Shown here: in pieces, positions 29,932-39,217 of the stretch | Layout of the letters: every line of letters starts with the position of its first letter | Numbering within the stretch: position 1 is the stretch's first letter | NCBI RefSeq assembly: GCF_000320405.1 | Contig: NZ_KB291645.1 | Span: 1-64,000, forward strand | Origin: Clostridium celatum DSM 1785 | Lineage (GTDB): Bacteria; Bacillota; Clostridia; Clostridiales; Clostridiaceae | DNA: 64,000 nt | Direction: 5' to 3' | Notes under the pieces: model-generated | Told to the model about the DNA's origin: nothing | The model's input: only the letters and a program-made list of their open reading frames with translations | Databases searched by the model: none | Position numbers and translations under genes: made by a program

Positions 29932-31044
29932 TTAAACACCCTTTACAATCTTTATACCTTTAACAATTGTTTTATCTAAAGGCTTAACATCAAATCTTTC
30001 TACAACTCTAACTGCTTCTGCATTTGAATCAAAATAAGCTTCAGTAGAAGTTGCAATTTCTAATCCCTTTCTCTTAAAGAATTTAATACTCTTCATAGGT
30101 ACTACATATCCCATTGCCTCATTTAAAGTTTCATCAAATTCAACAACTTCATGTCCATCTATATAAACAATACCGTTATCAACTGTTATTCTTTCATCTT
30201 TTCCACTTTCAGCATAGAATGCATTTTTAATTTTAGCTCTTAAAACCGAGTTAGCTAAAACTTTTACAAATCTTCTAACAGAAGGCTTATATCCATCAAT
30301 AGCATTAATTATATCATCAATTATAGTGGCTCCAACTGTAATTTCTTTCGCAGAATCAACGTTTGCCTCTACTTGCTTTAATATCTCTTCATTCTTTGTA
30401 GTTACAGATTTTACAGCAAAATTTTCTTTAATAGTAGAGAAAATATCTACTGCTGAGTCTTCATCTAAAAAGTTATCTACAGCAACTATTTCTCCATATC
30501 CTTCTACATCATAAGTCAATTGCGTAAATGCTACTGAACCTTCTGGAATCTTTTGACCTGGTGTTAATTTAGCTAACTTACCACCTAACTCAGAAACTGG
30601 TCTTTTACCTTGTAAAGATGTTACTGGAATAACTTCACAATAAGATTCTAATGAACCGTATCCAGCCTCTAAAACCTCAACTTCCTTTAAAAATTCTTCT
30701 GGTACAACTGCCTTTGTTGATTCACCAGCAACCTGAATAGCTCTTGTAGAAACTACCTTACCTTCTCTTAATTCTTTAACTGCGTTTACATATGATCTTT
30801 TTTCCATCTTAACATCATCCTTTCTTAATTCTTTTTGTTTTTGTAATTCTCTTTTTTCAAGTTCAGCCTTCTCTTTTTCGGCATCTAAAGCTCTCTTTTC
30901 CTCTGCTTTCTTTTCATCATCTATTTTTTTAGTTATGTCAGCAATAAGGCTTCTTTGTTCTTTAGCACCTGCTAAATCTTCGTTACCTATTGCTGCAACC
31001 ATCTTTTCATTAGCTTCTTTTAATTTTCTTTTTAATTCTTCCAT
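29932..31044 (-). CDS. HK97-fold major capsid protein
   Basis: This 370-aa protein has an N-terminal delta (scaffold) domain, a charged coiled coil at about 1-85, which is normally removed by the prohead protease. The HK97 fold follows: TSLQGKRPVSELGGKLAKL, a mid-domain (EEILKQVEANVD, FVKVLANSVLRAKIKNAF) and the C-terminal RVVERFDVKPLDKTIVKGIKIV. The start is the ATG after TTGGAGG. It lies just downstream of the protease gene. Confidence 0.9.
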   Translation of the reverse strand: MEELKRKLKEANEKMVAAIGNEDLAGAKEQRSLIADITKKIDDEKKAEEKRALDAEKEKAELEKRELQKQKELRKDDVKMEKRSYVNAVKELREGKVVSTRAIQVAGESTKAVVPEEFLKEVEVLEAGYGSLESYCEVIPVTSLQGKRPVSELGGKLAKLTPGQKIPEGSVAFTQLTYDVEGYGEIVAVDNFLDEDSAVDIFSTIKENFAVKSVTTKNEEILKQVEANVDSAKEITVGATIIDDIINAIDGYKPSVRRFVKVLANSVLRAKIKNAFYAESGKDERITVDNGIVYIDGHEVVEFDETLNEAMGYVVPMKSIKFFKRKGLEIATSTEAYFDSNAEAVRVVERFDVKPLDKTIVKGIKIVKGV

Positions 31045-31077
31045 TTTTACCTCCAATTTTTTGCATAATAAAAAGCC

Positions 31078-31671
31078 CTAGATTAACTCTAAGACTTCCT
31101 CAATAATTTCTGCATATTCTCTTAATTCTTTTAACTCTCTTGAATTATCAATTTCTTCTAATTCATCCGCTACAAAATTTCTTACTTCTTTAGTATTTAA
31201 TTCTCTAGTTTCAGCATTTACCATCGTTCCATAATAAGCTGGTGTTGTTTTACTATCCAATAAAGATACTTCAATTAAATTAATGTCTTTTAATGTTCTT
31301 AACTTTAATCCACTATCCCAATCCCTATATTTATCATTGATTGTTGTAAATCCATAGCTAAAACCACTAAAACCACCTTCATCATAAGCTTTAATAGCAT
31401 CTTCATTTTCGATATCTGCTCTTATGTATAAACCTATATTATCTTCTTTAAGAGTTATATTTCCTTCTCTAAGAGAACCTAACTTCTTATTGGGGTCATG
31501 ATTTAATAGAAGTTCAATATTATCTGCTCTACCTAAAGCACGTTGAAAACATCTTGGTTCTACTTCTTCAATAAATTTAATTCCATTTTCGTGTAGTACT
31601 CTAGATTTTTTATCGCTAATATTTACATACCCTTCAATATGAAGTTTATTGTCCATCTTCCTTATTTGCAT
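31078..31671 (-). CDS. HK97-family prohead protease
   Basis: This 197-aa serine protease matures the capsid. It has IEEVEPRCFQRALGRADNIELLLNHDPNKKLGS, with the catalytic His in NHDP, and later LIEVSLLDSKTTPAYYGTMV, with the conserved Ser in EVSL. The start is the ATG after GGAAGGGGGTG and overlaps the portal 3' end by 26 bp. Confidence 0.88.
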   Translation of the reverse strand: MQIRKMDNKLHIEGYVNISDKKSRVLHENGIKFIEEVEPRCFQRALGRADNIELLLNHDPNKKLGSLREGNITLKEDNIGLYIRADIENEDAIKAYDEGGFSGFSYGFTTINDKYRDWDSGLKLRTLKDINLIEVSLLDSKTTPAYYGTMVNAETRELNTKEVRNFVADELEEIDNSRELKELREYAEIIEEVLELI

Positions 31672-32880
31672 TTTGTCCACCCCCTTCCGTTGCTCCAACT
31701 TTATTAATATAATAAGTTTTAGCCAAAGATTCTGGTAAATATCCACTTGTAAGAACTACTTCGTCAGCATATTCACTTTCTAAATCTGGATATCCTAATT
31801 CTCTTCTAACTTCATTAGCTGTTAAAGATGATTTATCTTTAAGTGTACTTAAACTATCTATTCTTGTGTTATAATCCATTTTAATTAATTTATCCTCATC
31901 AAACTCAATAATCTTTTTACCTCTATCAGATTTAGATAAATATTTATGTGTAAATTCCTGCTCTATTTGAGTCATTATAGGTTGTAAACAATCACTATAT
32001 ATTTGCAATTGTAATTGCTCAATATTGGTATAATTACACCGTCATAGTCACCTATAATAGTAGAAGGGAGTCCAAATGTAGCGCATATTTCTTTTCTACT
32101 TAACTTTCTAATATTCATAAAATCATTTTCAGATAGTGAATTAGTTAAACTCTGAAGCTGATAACCAGCAGGTATTGTAAAAACTCTACTTAGAGAATTG
32201 CTATATAGTTTATCATATTTCTCTTGTATTTTTTTTAACTCTTTTTTATCTTCTATACTAGAAGTAACTTGTACTGCGATTTTACCCATACCACCATTTT
32301 CAAATATGTTATTTAAATATGTTTGCCCTTGTTTTAATGAGGCTATAGTTTCTGTTGCTAGACTTTTAATAGATGTAACATCTAATCCATATCGATGTTG
32401 TCCAAATTTAAATACTATTAAATCCCTATCTAAAGCATCAAATGTAAAATTATCTATCTGACAAGAATATAAAATTGGATTATCTTTTCCACTATTAATT
32501 AATCCAACATTATCAACTATTAAAGAATGAATTAATACTGGATATAATTCTTTTGTTATTGGATCAATATATAATCCACTTATACCATTATGCAATCCAT
32601 TTTCTATAAATGTTTTCATAGCTATATAGCTATTCATAGATTTATTAAATCTGTTAGTTAATGTATAATAATTAGGATTACTCACATCTGGCAATTTACT
32701 TCCTGTATCTTTAACATTCAAAATTTCCAAAGGTAATTTAGCTATTGATTTACTTATATATTCTAAACAACTCAAATAAGCTGATTCCCTCATAGCTCCT
32801 GTTTCTTCTATAGAAGCTGAACCAAATACATCAAAAAAGTTTATTGCCCTCTCTTCCTTTTTATTAAAAAATAAACTCAA
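31646..32880 (-). pseudogene. HK97-type portal protein, frameshifted
   Basis: The first 290 residues are a clear portal protein (AYLSCLEYISKSIAKLPLEIL, LNNIFENGGMGKI, RKEICATFGLPSTIIGDYDG). After DYDGV, at about 32,030, the frame is lost. Adding one A in the GTAATT stretch gives VNYTNIEQLQLQIYSDCLQPIM, which runs on without a break to 31646. The restored length of about 411 aa is normal. An intact portal is essential for packaging, so the indel would make the prophage defective, or it is a sequencing error in an A run. Confidence 0.88.
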
Positions 32881-32884
32881 TTAA

Positions 32885-33088
32885 CTACACCTCCTTTCCT
32901 TTAAATTTACTTAATGCATAAGCTAGAATAATCAACTCTAAAGCTATTATATAAAATCCAAAGTTAAGGTTAATAAAACAAGAATTTACTCCTATTATTA
33001 ACAATGCTATTACTACTAAAATATCAATAGCATTTATTTTAATACAAGATATTGTTTTCGAAAACCATTTATTTAATTTCTTCTTCAT
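32885..33088 (-). CDS. small two-helix membrane protein
   Basis: This 67-aa protein (start MKKKLNKWFSK after GGGGGTAA) has two hydrophobic helices at about 19-38 and 40-58. It lies between terminase and portal genes. I do not recognise the family. Holin-like size is noted, but the position argues against a lysis role. Confidence 0.55.
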   Translation of the reverse strand: MKKKLNKWFSKTISCIKINAIDILVVIALLIIGVNSCFINLNFGFYIIALELIILAYALSKFKGKEV

Positions 33089-33092
33089 TATT

Positions 33093-34805
33093 TTACCCCC
33101 AATCTTCACTCATTAATGCTTTAACAGCATCATACTCTTCTTCTTCTATGTACCAATGTGCATATGCAAAAGGTATAGTTATTAATAAATCTATCTTTTC
33201 AGACTTATTTTTTCTATCCTTTAAAACCATTATATCTCCAGCTTTACCTGTAGAAACTTGGCTACAAGAAGCACAATAATCTAATAAATTATTCTCAGCA
33301 TAAAAGACCTTTCCTTCATATAAATCATCCCTAAACTTTTTATAGTACTTAGATAACTCTGTATACGTTTGTCTGAGTTTTAGCATATCATAATCATTTT
33401 CTAGTTCTCTTTCTAATATTTCAGCATAACTTCCGTCATAATAAATGCATTCTATTTCGCACTTATAAGCCTCCTCTATCTTCCTAATATAATTACAGAT
33501 ATCTAAAACTCTTATTGTATTACCTTTTTGTATCTTTACATTTCCATTTTTAGCTTCAACGTAATAGTCAATCTTTTCGGTTCTATTAGGACTAAATATT
33601 GTATTTTCCGGAATAAAACCCAAACTGCTACAGTATATATATCCATCATCATCCTTAGTCATAATCGAAACTGAGGATAAATCTATTGTCTTAGATAAAT
33701 CAACGCCTAAACTTACTTTTCTACCATTATATTTTTCATATATAAATTGCTTTGGCTTTTTATATTTTCTAAATATACTCATATCTAAGTAGTGTTCATT
33801 TTCTGCTTTAGTTTCTAACATCTTGTTAACAGATTTAGCTAAGTAGTCTTCCTGTAAAGATGGTAGTATTCTTGCTTTATCTCTAAGCTGTTTTATCTCC
33901 CCTATATTTCTTTCTAATCTTAAAGGATTAGCTCTAATAATTCCAGAATCTTCATATTCTTCTCCATCTTCTGCATAATATATTAAACAAAATCTTGTTC
34001 TATCTATTGATTCACCTTTTAGTATTTTTCTATAATAGTCTAACTCTTCATATATAATACTATTGGATTCTGCATAAGCTGAAGTAGTATAAAAAGCCAT
34101 AGGATTTTGTACTGATTTTTGTCCTGATATTAATGTAGAAGTTGCCTTTCTAGTGGTAAAAGCACCTACTTCATCCAATATCAAATATGTACCTCTAAAA
34201 GAGTTTAAGTTATTATCCCTATCGCTAGATAAAGGCTCATATTTACTGCCCTTTATGGAACATGTTACCTTTCCATATTCTTGCTTACTGCATTTAAAGT
34301 GTTTATTTATTGCTGGACTTGTTGAAATTATTTGTACAATTTGTTCTCTAAGTTCGGCCGCAATCTTTTTACTAGTTGCTATACTAAAGAAATTAGAAAA
34401 CTTTTGTTCTAATAACATTCCTAAAATTAATATCCAAGCGCACATAGTTCCTTTAGCATTTTTCCTCGGTATAAATAGTAATACTTCACGGTATCTAAAT
34501 CTTTTGCTATCATTTTTGTATCTCCAACCAAAAATATTAACTAATAATAATGCTTGAAACCCCCAAATTGCTGATAGTGCTGATTCATTTTCATTAAATC
34601 CTGTTGCCATATTAAATAACTTTAATAAGTTATTAACTTTCTTTAGTTTCTTTTCATCAAAATAAAATTCAAAATCATCTTTATATTGATTTACTTTATA
34701 ATCTTCTAAAAATATTTCACATTGTTTTCTTACTTCCCAAGTAGTTATATTTTCACCACTAACACACTCATTAGCATATTCTAATGCCTTATCCAGTAAT
34801 ATCAT
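33093..34805 (-). CDS. terL: terminase large subunit
   Basis: The 570-aa packaging motor has an N-terminal ATPase with a variant Walker A (PRKNAKGTMCAW, about 110-121) and Walker B (YLILDEVGAF, about 208-217). The C-terminal RNase-H-like nuclease starts with VSLGVDLSKTIDLSSV (about 360). It is of the P27/HK97 cos type. Start and TerS stop codons are adjacent. The length is standard. Confidence 0.93.
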   Translation of the reverse strand: MILLDKALEYANECVSGENITTWEVRKQCEIFLEDYKVNQYKDDFEFYFDEKKLKKVNNLLKLFNMATGFNENESALSAIWGFQALLLVNIFGWRYKNDSKRFRYREVLLFIPRKNAKGTMCAWILILGMLLEQKFSNFFSIATSKKIAAELREQIVQIISTSPAINKHFKCSKQEYGKVTCSIKGSKYEPLSSDRDNNLNSFRGTYLILDEVGAFTTRKATSTLISGQKSVQNPMAFYTTSAYAESNSIIYEELDYYRKILKGESIDRTRFCLIYYAEDGEEYEDSGIIRANPLRLERNIGEIKQLRDKARILPSLQEDYLAKSVNKMLETKAENEHYLDMSIFRKYKKPKQFIYEKYNGRKVSLGVDLSKTIDLSSVSIMTKDDDGYIYCSSLGFIPENTIFSPNRTEKIDYYVEAKNGNVKIQKGNTIRVLDICNYIRKIEEAYKCEIECIYYDGSYAEILERELENDYDMLKLRQTYTELSKYYKKFRDDLYEGKVFYAENNLLDYCASCSQVSTGKAGDIMVLKDRKNKSEKIDLLITIPFAYAHWYIEEEEYDAVKALMSEDWG

Positions 34806-35263
34806 TAATCATCATCCCTTAATGCTTTTAAAACTGGATCATCTGCATTTACTTGTGCTTGTACATTTATATTTGCTATTTTACTTCTAGCCGTAGGGCT
34901 TAATCCTAATTCAGTGCAAGCTCTAAAAAATGCAGATTCAGCATCTTTGCGCGTTCCTAATAATTTTCTTTCTACAAGCAACTCTGGATTACTATTGACC
35001 ATTTTATCTATTACTTGCATTCTATCTATTGCGATAACAACTGTAGATAAAATATAAATATCTAAGTTAGCTAATACACCACTTGCTTCCATTTCTTTAA
35101 CAATGTATTTAAATATTTTCTTTTGTTCCTTGCTTAAATATGAAGGAGGCTTTACTTTATCACTTCCTCCTTTTAACCTTGCTTCTGCTTCTTGTCTTGC
35201 TTGTCTCTCTTCTTGAGTTAAGTGACAAGTTTGTAAATTTACCGGTTTTGATGGTCTAGCCAT
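34805..35263 (-). CDS. terS: terminase small subunit, P27 family
   Basis: The 152-aa protein recognises phage DNA for packaging. It has a basic, Glu-rich N-terminus (LTQEERQARQEAEARLKGG), PPSYLSKEQKKIFKYIVKEMEAS, and a C-terminus typical of the P27 family (ACTELGLSPTARSKI). It is directly followed by terL. Confidence 0.88.
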   Translation of the reverse strand: MARPSKPVNLQTCHLTQEERQARQEAEARLKGGSDKVKPPSYLSKEQKKIFKYIVKEMEASGVLANLDIYILSTVVIAIDRMQVIDKMVNSNPELLVERKLLGTRKDAESAFFRACTELGLSPTARSKIANINVQAQVNADDPVLKALRDDD

Positions 35264-35509
35264 AACTAAAAACCTCCTTTCACTAATTTATTGCATAAAA
35301 ATAAGACCACAGTTAATTTAGTGCCGTCTTATAAAATCCTCATTTTCGGAAATTTTTCTAACTGGAAGTTTGAACCGGGTATTTTTAATATTCTCTCAAA
35401 ATATCTATCCATAGCCCCCCTATTTCTGTGAATATACTTCCAAAATAAACACACCGTATAATATAAAACCCTTTATAATTAAATCTTATATTATTCTATT
35501 GCTTAAATT
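35264..35509. other. non-coding gap between HNH and terS; candidate cos region
   Basis: This 245-bp gap lies between the HNH endonuclease and terS, where cos phages of this class carry their cohesive-end site. It has a local G/C cluster (CCGGGTA at about 35,375 and ATAGCCCCCCTA at about 35,412) in very AT-rich DNA. The exact cut site cannot be read from sequence. Confidence 0.35.
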
Positions 35510-36001
35510 TTAGAAACAAAAATTTTTCAAATACCAATCAAGTATTTCTCTCAACGCTTTCTGCATTTGTTCTTTCTCTTTAATTCCTTTGTTATATTCT
35601 CTATGTATTGTGTCATGATGGCAACTGCATACACTTATTAAATTCATATCATCAATACGCTTATTCCAACATTCCTTCAACTCTTCGATATGATGAGAAT
35701 ACTCACTTGCACAAGTATCTTCATCTTTATATATAACATTACCACTGGTACATAGTGAGTAAAAGCAGGGAATACATAACCCACAATCCCGTATTTTTAT
35801 ATAGTCTCTTATTTTTATCCATTCACTTGAACTATAGAACTTAACATACTTACGTTCTTCTAAATCACTATACCTTTTTTTATTATAGTTACTATATTTT
35901 TTCTTGTTGTTATTATCTACTACTTCTTTGCAACTACTACAGTACTTCTCATTTATACTTATTATTTTACCGCATTTTGGACAATGTTTATAAATTGCCA
36001 T
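35510..36001 (-). CDS. HNH endonuclease (packaging-associated)
   Basis: The 163-aa protein starts with a zinc ribbon (CPKCGKIISINEKYCSSC), then a basic linker. The HNH core is EYSHHIEELKECWNKRIDDMNLISVCSCHHDTIHREYN, with further CxxC pairs. HNH proteins next to TerS/TerL assist cos cleavage in many phages. It overlaps the upstream small gene by 14 bp. Confidence 0.85.
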   Translation of the reverse strand: MAIYKHCPKCGKIISINEKYCSSCKEVVDNNNKKKYSNYNKKRYSDLEERKYVKFYSSSEWIKIRDYIKIRDCGLCIPCFYSLCTSGNVIYKDEDTCASEYSHHIEELKECWNKRIDDMNLISVCSCHHDTIHREYNKGIKEKEQMQKALREILDWYLKNFCF

Positions 36002-36197
36002 ATAAATCTTTCTTAATATCCTTAACTAATTTAATTAAATCTCTATCAAACTCGAAGCACCATACTTTCTGCATCCTATTCGGATATTTCCAATGTGGCT
36101 TATTCTCTGTAAAATACTGCCACTTCCCCATCTCTATTAGTTTATCTGCAATTCTTTTATCTGTTACGTTATAAGTTCTATATATTCTTTCTTCCAT
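35988..36197 (-). CDS. small phage protein, DUF5659-like
   Basis: This 69-aa protein is preceded by AAGGAGAT. The pattern RTYNVTDKRIADKLIEMG...VWCFEFDRDLIKLVKDIKKDL resembles the small DUF5659-like proteins also found at 43399 and 46816 in this prophage. The function is unknown. It lies upstream of the HNH gene. Confidence 0.55.
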   Translation of the reverse strand: MEERIYRTYNVTDKRIADKLIEMGKWQYFTENKPHWKYPNRMQKVWCFEFDRDLIKLVKDIKKDLYGNL

Positions 36198-36246
36198 TTC
36201 TATCTCCTTTTTATTTTTCCATTATTATCTTTCTTGTTAAAAAATC

Positions 36247-36348
36247 CTAACATTTTTCTTCTATCCTTTCTAATTCTTTTATTATTTCATTTATATTTGC
36301 ATTTTCTATGTACTCCTCAACACTCTCTAAAATCTCATCAATTCCCAT
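36247..36348 (-). CDS. 33-aa acidic phage peptide
   Basis: ATG at 36348 encodes MGIDEILESVEEYIENANIN and continues to IEEKC. It is a charged helical peptide preceded by a purine-rich GGGGGATAGGG. The size is small, but codon use and charge look coding. The function is unknown. Confidence 0.4.
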   Translation of the reverse strand: MGIDEILESVEEYIENANINEIIKELERIEEKC

Positions 36349-36532
36349 ACCCTATCCCCCTAAAATAGTACGAATTAACATACCCTATTTTTAAAATAAA
36401 ACTCTGCTAAATCTATATTATTAGTAAATTTATTTATCTCTTCTACAGTCATTTCTTTAATTCCAAAAGCGTACCCACATTGTGTGTAGCCCTATCCGCT
36501 ATATTTTCTCTAATAAATAAAAAAGAATAGTT

Positions 36533-36709
36533 TTACACTACTCTCTTCTTATTAATATTACTTATTTTACTAATCAGTTTTTCTGCAATCGCATCTATAA
36601 AATGTAACCCTACATTTATAGCATAGAACATAAAAAACGCTACTATTATATGCAATCCAAAATACCCAATTAAAACAAGCACCCAAAATAAACTTAATAT
36701 ATTTATCAT
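36533..36709 (-). CDS. small membrane protein
   Basis: A 58-aa protein starts at the ATG after GGGAGGCGG. One long hydrophobic region (residues 4-35, LFWVLVLIGYFGLHIIVAFF) is followed by a basic tail ending KKRVV. It is the first gene after the hairpin-rich non-coding region. No family is recognised. Confidence 0.5.
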   Translation of the reverse strand: MINILSLFWVLVLIGYFGLHIIVAFFMFYAINVGLHFIDAIAEKLISKISNINKKRVV

Positions 36710-36749
36710 TTTTATCCGCCTCCCATTTTTTAATTGCCTTTTAAAGCAC

Positions 36750-37322
36750 AAATAATAACACCATATTTATAAAATGATGCTATTATTTCTACCTTAAAGG
36801 AGTGGGCATTTTAAAGACTTGCCCTTGTCTGTAAGAAATAAGAAACAGTCAGCGAACTGCTTCCTAAATAGAATTTTAAAGACATACATTTCTTTATTGT
36901 CTTTTATGTTAGACTTCTACAGTTAAACTCTTACGAGCAGATGCTTTGCACCTTTAACTACAGCTATTTTATGTTCTAGGAGGAACAGTACAATAAATGA
37001 CAAAATATTGCACTACTAGAAAATAGCAACTAGTTTATATGATATTCAAATACAAATTATTAGATAGTAAAAATTTACACTAATAAAATGACAACTATTT
37101 TTTAACGCAGAGTTATAAACTGCGAATCTTATAACTTTTTGGAATACTCCTGTCTAGTTATTTAACCCTTTAGCTCTTGACTGTCTAAAAGGCCATGCTA
37201 TTGCACTCGCAGGCATAGATTAACACCTACAATCAAGCATAAATGCTCTATATAACCATTAAATTTAAATAGCTATAACAACATTTATCCACTAATACTG
37301 GTGTGAAGTAGCACGAACACCT
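36750..37322 (-). ncRNA. candidate large structured phage RNA
   Basis: About 570 bp has no ORF with a ribosome binding site but is dense in hairpins: 36750-36788, 36804-36824 (GGGCA/TGCCC), 36842-36863 (8-bp stem with one G-U), 36878-36904, 36921-36959 and 37106-37124 (CGCAG/CTGCG). On the minus strand it starts at a repeat element (37288-37322) that lies after a terminator (37341-37365), as expected for a separate transcript. Size and prophage position recall giant phage-borne RNAs such as ROOL or GOLLD, but I cannot match a consensus. Confidence 0.5.
37288..37322 (-). repeat. hairpin repeat element, copy 1
   Basis: On the minus strand GGTGT...ACACC forms a hairpin, followed by the conserved tail CAGTATTAGTGGA. 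Loop bases TACT can pair with AGTA in the tail, giving a possible pseudoknot. 29 bp (37294-37322) are identical to copy 2. It stands at the 5' end of the putative large RNA. Confidence 0.7.
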
Positions 37323-37340
37323 GTAATAAAAGATAATAAA

Positions 37341-37365
37341 AAAGAGTAGTATTTAAACTACCCTT
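37341..37365 (-). terminator. terminator upstream of the large RNA region
   Basis: Minus strand GTAGT and ACTAC arms are followed by TCTTTTTT. Before the IS insertion it directly followed the 64-aa gene now at 39294. Confidence 0.75.
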
Positions 37366-37370
37366 AATTA

Positions 37371-37378
37371 ATTATTTT
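37371..37378. repeat. target-site duplication, left (ATTATTTT)
   Basis: These 8 bp are repeated at 39308-39315 on the other side of the IS. An 8-bp duplication is the length produced by IS1595-family transposases. Confidence 0.9.
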
Positions 37379-37510
37379 GGCTTTGTTTTAAAATAGTGTT
37401 GAAATTAGCATGAATAAAGAACTTTTTAGGTTTATTTCTTTCCATTTCTGTTTTAAATAATTGGGTCCATTTATACCAAAATAGGTTTAAATAGAGTAAG
37501 ATAGATATAG

Positions 37511-37549
37511 GATAGTTAGTGTAATAACTAATAAATCCTATATCTTTTT
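37511..37549 (+). terminator. terminator inside the IS left end
   Basis: AGATATAGGA and TCCTATATCT arms are followed by TTTTTTT. It would block transcription entering the IS from the left. Confidence 0.7.
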
Positions 37550-37650
37550 TTATATAATATAAATACTAAACAAAGTAAGAATAAATAGTATAGTAAGTAT
37601 AAAATAAGAAGGATAGGTTAATCTAATATTGAAGAAGGTGAACAAGCGAT

Positions 37651-37796
37651 GAAGGTTCAAGAAGTAAAGTTGGAAGATGATAAAAGACGCTATAATTGCA
37701 AGTTTAAAAAGAAAAATTAAAAAGCTTAAAGAAGAAAATAAAGAACTTAGAGAGCAAGTTAAAATTAATTATGCGGATATTTATAAACAATTATAA
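37651..37796 (+). pseudogene. remnants of a Tn554-type transposon (tnpA start, tnpC end)
   Basis: A short ORF at 37651 begins MKVQEVKLEDDKRRY, like the N-terminus of Tn554-type tyrosine recombinases. It overlaps a 39-aa ORF at 37677-37796 (IIASLKRKIKKLKEENKELR) that resembles the coiled-coil end of TnpC/DUF6262 proteins. Together they look like the two ends of a tnpABC cassette joined by a large deletion. The identification is by pattern only. Confidence 0.35.
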
Positions 37797-37868
37797 TTTT
37801 GTAAATAATATGCTATAATTAAATAAATTAGAAAAAATGAATAGTGGTATTCATTTGAAGGAGATTTT

Positions 37869-38168
37869 ATGAGAAAAATATTAAAAAATTTTATTTTTAT
37901 AAGTATTTTTATAGTATTAAGTATTCTTATAATATTAATTAATTTTATGGGCTATGACGATAAAAATATATTATTGATAGGATTAAATCCGATACTTAAC
38001 TTTCTTGTTTATCAAGAAGGTTTCAGAAATATCATATGGAATGAAGGTCCTAATTTTAATATGTACATCGCACATTTAGTAACATTTATTATCTATGGAG
38101 TAATAATTGACATGATTCGCTTTCCTTTTAAATCAATGATAAAAGTTATTAAATCCTCCAAAAATTAA
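37869..38168 (+). CDS. IS passenger: small membrane protein
   Basis: The 99-aa protein has two hydrophobic helices (residues 6-28 and 66-85) and a basic C-terminus. AAGGAG precedes the ATG. It lies inside the IS ends, upstream of and convergent to the transposase. The family is unknown. Passenger genes are known in IS1595-type elements, so it probably moves with the IS. Confidence 0.6.
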   Translation: MRKILKNFIFISIFIVLSILIILINFMGYDDKNILLIGLNPILNFLVYQEGFRNIIWNEGPNFNMYIAHLVTFIIYGVIIDMIRFPFKSMIKVIKSSKN

Positions 38169-38192
38169 AAAGAATCTTAAAAATTATAAACT

Positions 38193-38224
38193 AAAGCTCC
38201 GATAATTTAAATTATCGGAGCTTT
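38193..38224. terminator. bidirectional terminator between passenger gene and transposase
   Basis: A perfect palindrome with 16-bp arms (AAAGCTCCGATAATTT and its complement) has T/A runs on both sides. It separates the two convergent genes. Confidence 0.85.
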
Positions 38225-38251
38225 TAATACATATTATATATGTGTATTATA

Positions 38252-39217
38252 TTAAAAGTTTTGTATTTTGTTACTTTTTATAAATTTACTCTTGATAAAT
38301 AGGTAGTTTGTTAGGAACTTGGTTGAAACACCATTAAACTTTCTTATCCATCTTTTTAAGCTACTATGAAAAGCATTGACTCTTTGAATATTATAAATAT
38401 CCACAGTTTTTCTCCCGCCCCTAATTTGATGTAATTCAAAATTATGTTGAGCCGCAAATGGGATATAACTCCTATGTTTATCAGTACATAAAATAGAATT
38501 TTCTTCAACAACCTCTGATAAAGCCCTATTTATATCAGTATAGTTAGGTCTGCCATCACATATTAAACCAGTATATATATTTCCTAATCTATCTACACCA
38601 CATAATACACAGGCAAATTCCTTTGATGTACCTCTTGTATTTATTTCTTTGCCACGCTTTCTTGATTCCCTTGGCATAGTAAAATTAGAACTTTTGCTAT
38701 GATTCCCTTTATAGCTAAGAGCAAAGTATGTCTCATCGAGTTCAATAACACCCTCAAGAGAGCCGTAGCCAATAAATTTTCTAATAGCGTCTATAATTTT
38801 ATGTCTCCAAAAGAAAGCTGTTGCAATATTAATCTCAACAATTTCGGCACATTGCCTAATAGTGTTACCATTTATCATACATTGAGCATATAGTAGCCAT
38901 TTATCTAATCCCTTTTTACTACTTGAAACTGGGGATTTAGAAAAATCATTGAAATTTTTTTTGCACTCTGGATTTTGGCATTTATACCTTTGCTTAACTC
39001 CATTTTTACCATGATATTTTCCATACTTAGATATTTTGTCATGATTACAAAAAGGACAGCACTTCCCCTTGTTAAATCTATTTTCAGCGATTTCTTCATC
39101 TATAGAGTTAGTTATTCCATTTGACACCAATACAGTCTTTAAAAAATCAAATACCTTCTCTTGCTCATATGTATTTAATTGTGAAACTTGCTGAATAACA
39201 TTATTAACTTTTGGCAT
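38252..39217 (-). CDS. IS1595-family (ISXO2-like) transposase
   Basis: The 321-aa DDE-type transposase has an N-terminal zinc ribbon (CCPFCNHDKISKYGKY...CQNPECKKNF). The ISXO2-like catalytic domain has VIELDETYFALSYKG (first Asp), LCTDKHRSY (second Asp) and YNIQRVNAFHSSLKRWI (the Asn/His-Glu region of the family). It is intact in length, so the element may be active. GGAGATTTTTT precedes the ATG. Confidence 0.93.
   Translation of the reverse strand: MPKVNNVIQQVSQLNTYEQEKVFDFLKTVLVSNGITNSIDEEIAENRFNKGKCCPFCNHDKISKYGKYHGKNGVKQRYKCQNPECKKNFNDFSKSPVSSSKKGLDKWLLYAQCMINGNTIRQCAEIVEINIATAFFWRHKIIDAIRKFIGYGSLEGVIELDETYFALSYKGNHSKSSNFTMPRESRKRGKEINTRGTSKEFACVLCGVDRLGNIYTGLICDGRPNYTDINRALSEVVEENSILCTDKHRSYIPFAAQHNFELHQIRGGRKTVDIYNIQRVNAFHSSLKRWIRKFNGVSTKFLTNYLFIKSKFIKSNKIQNF

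Noticed and set aside
36390-36480. 25-aa ORF (MTVEEINKFTNN...) upstream of the 33-aa peptide
   Set aside because: The ribosome binding site is weak and size minimal; coding status cannot be supported.
36900-36970. tRNA-like segment within the hairpin-rich region
   Set aside because: No cloverleaf with a T-loop GTTCRA and 7-bp acceptor stem can be formed.
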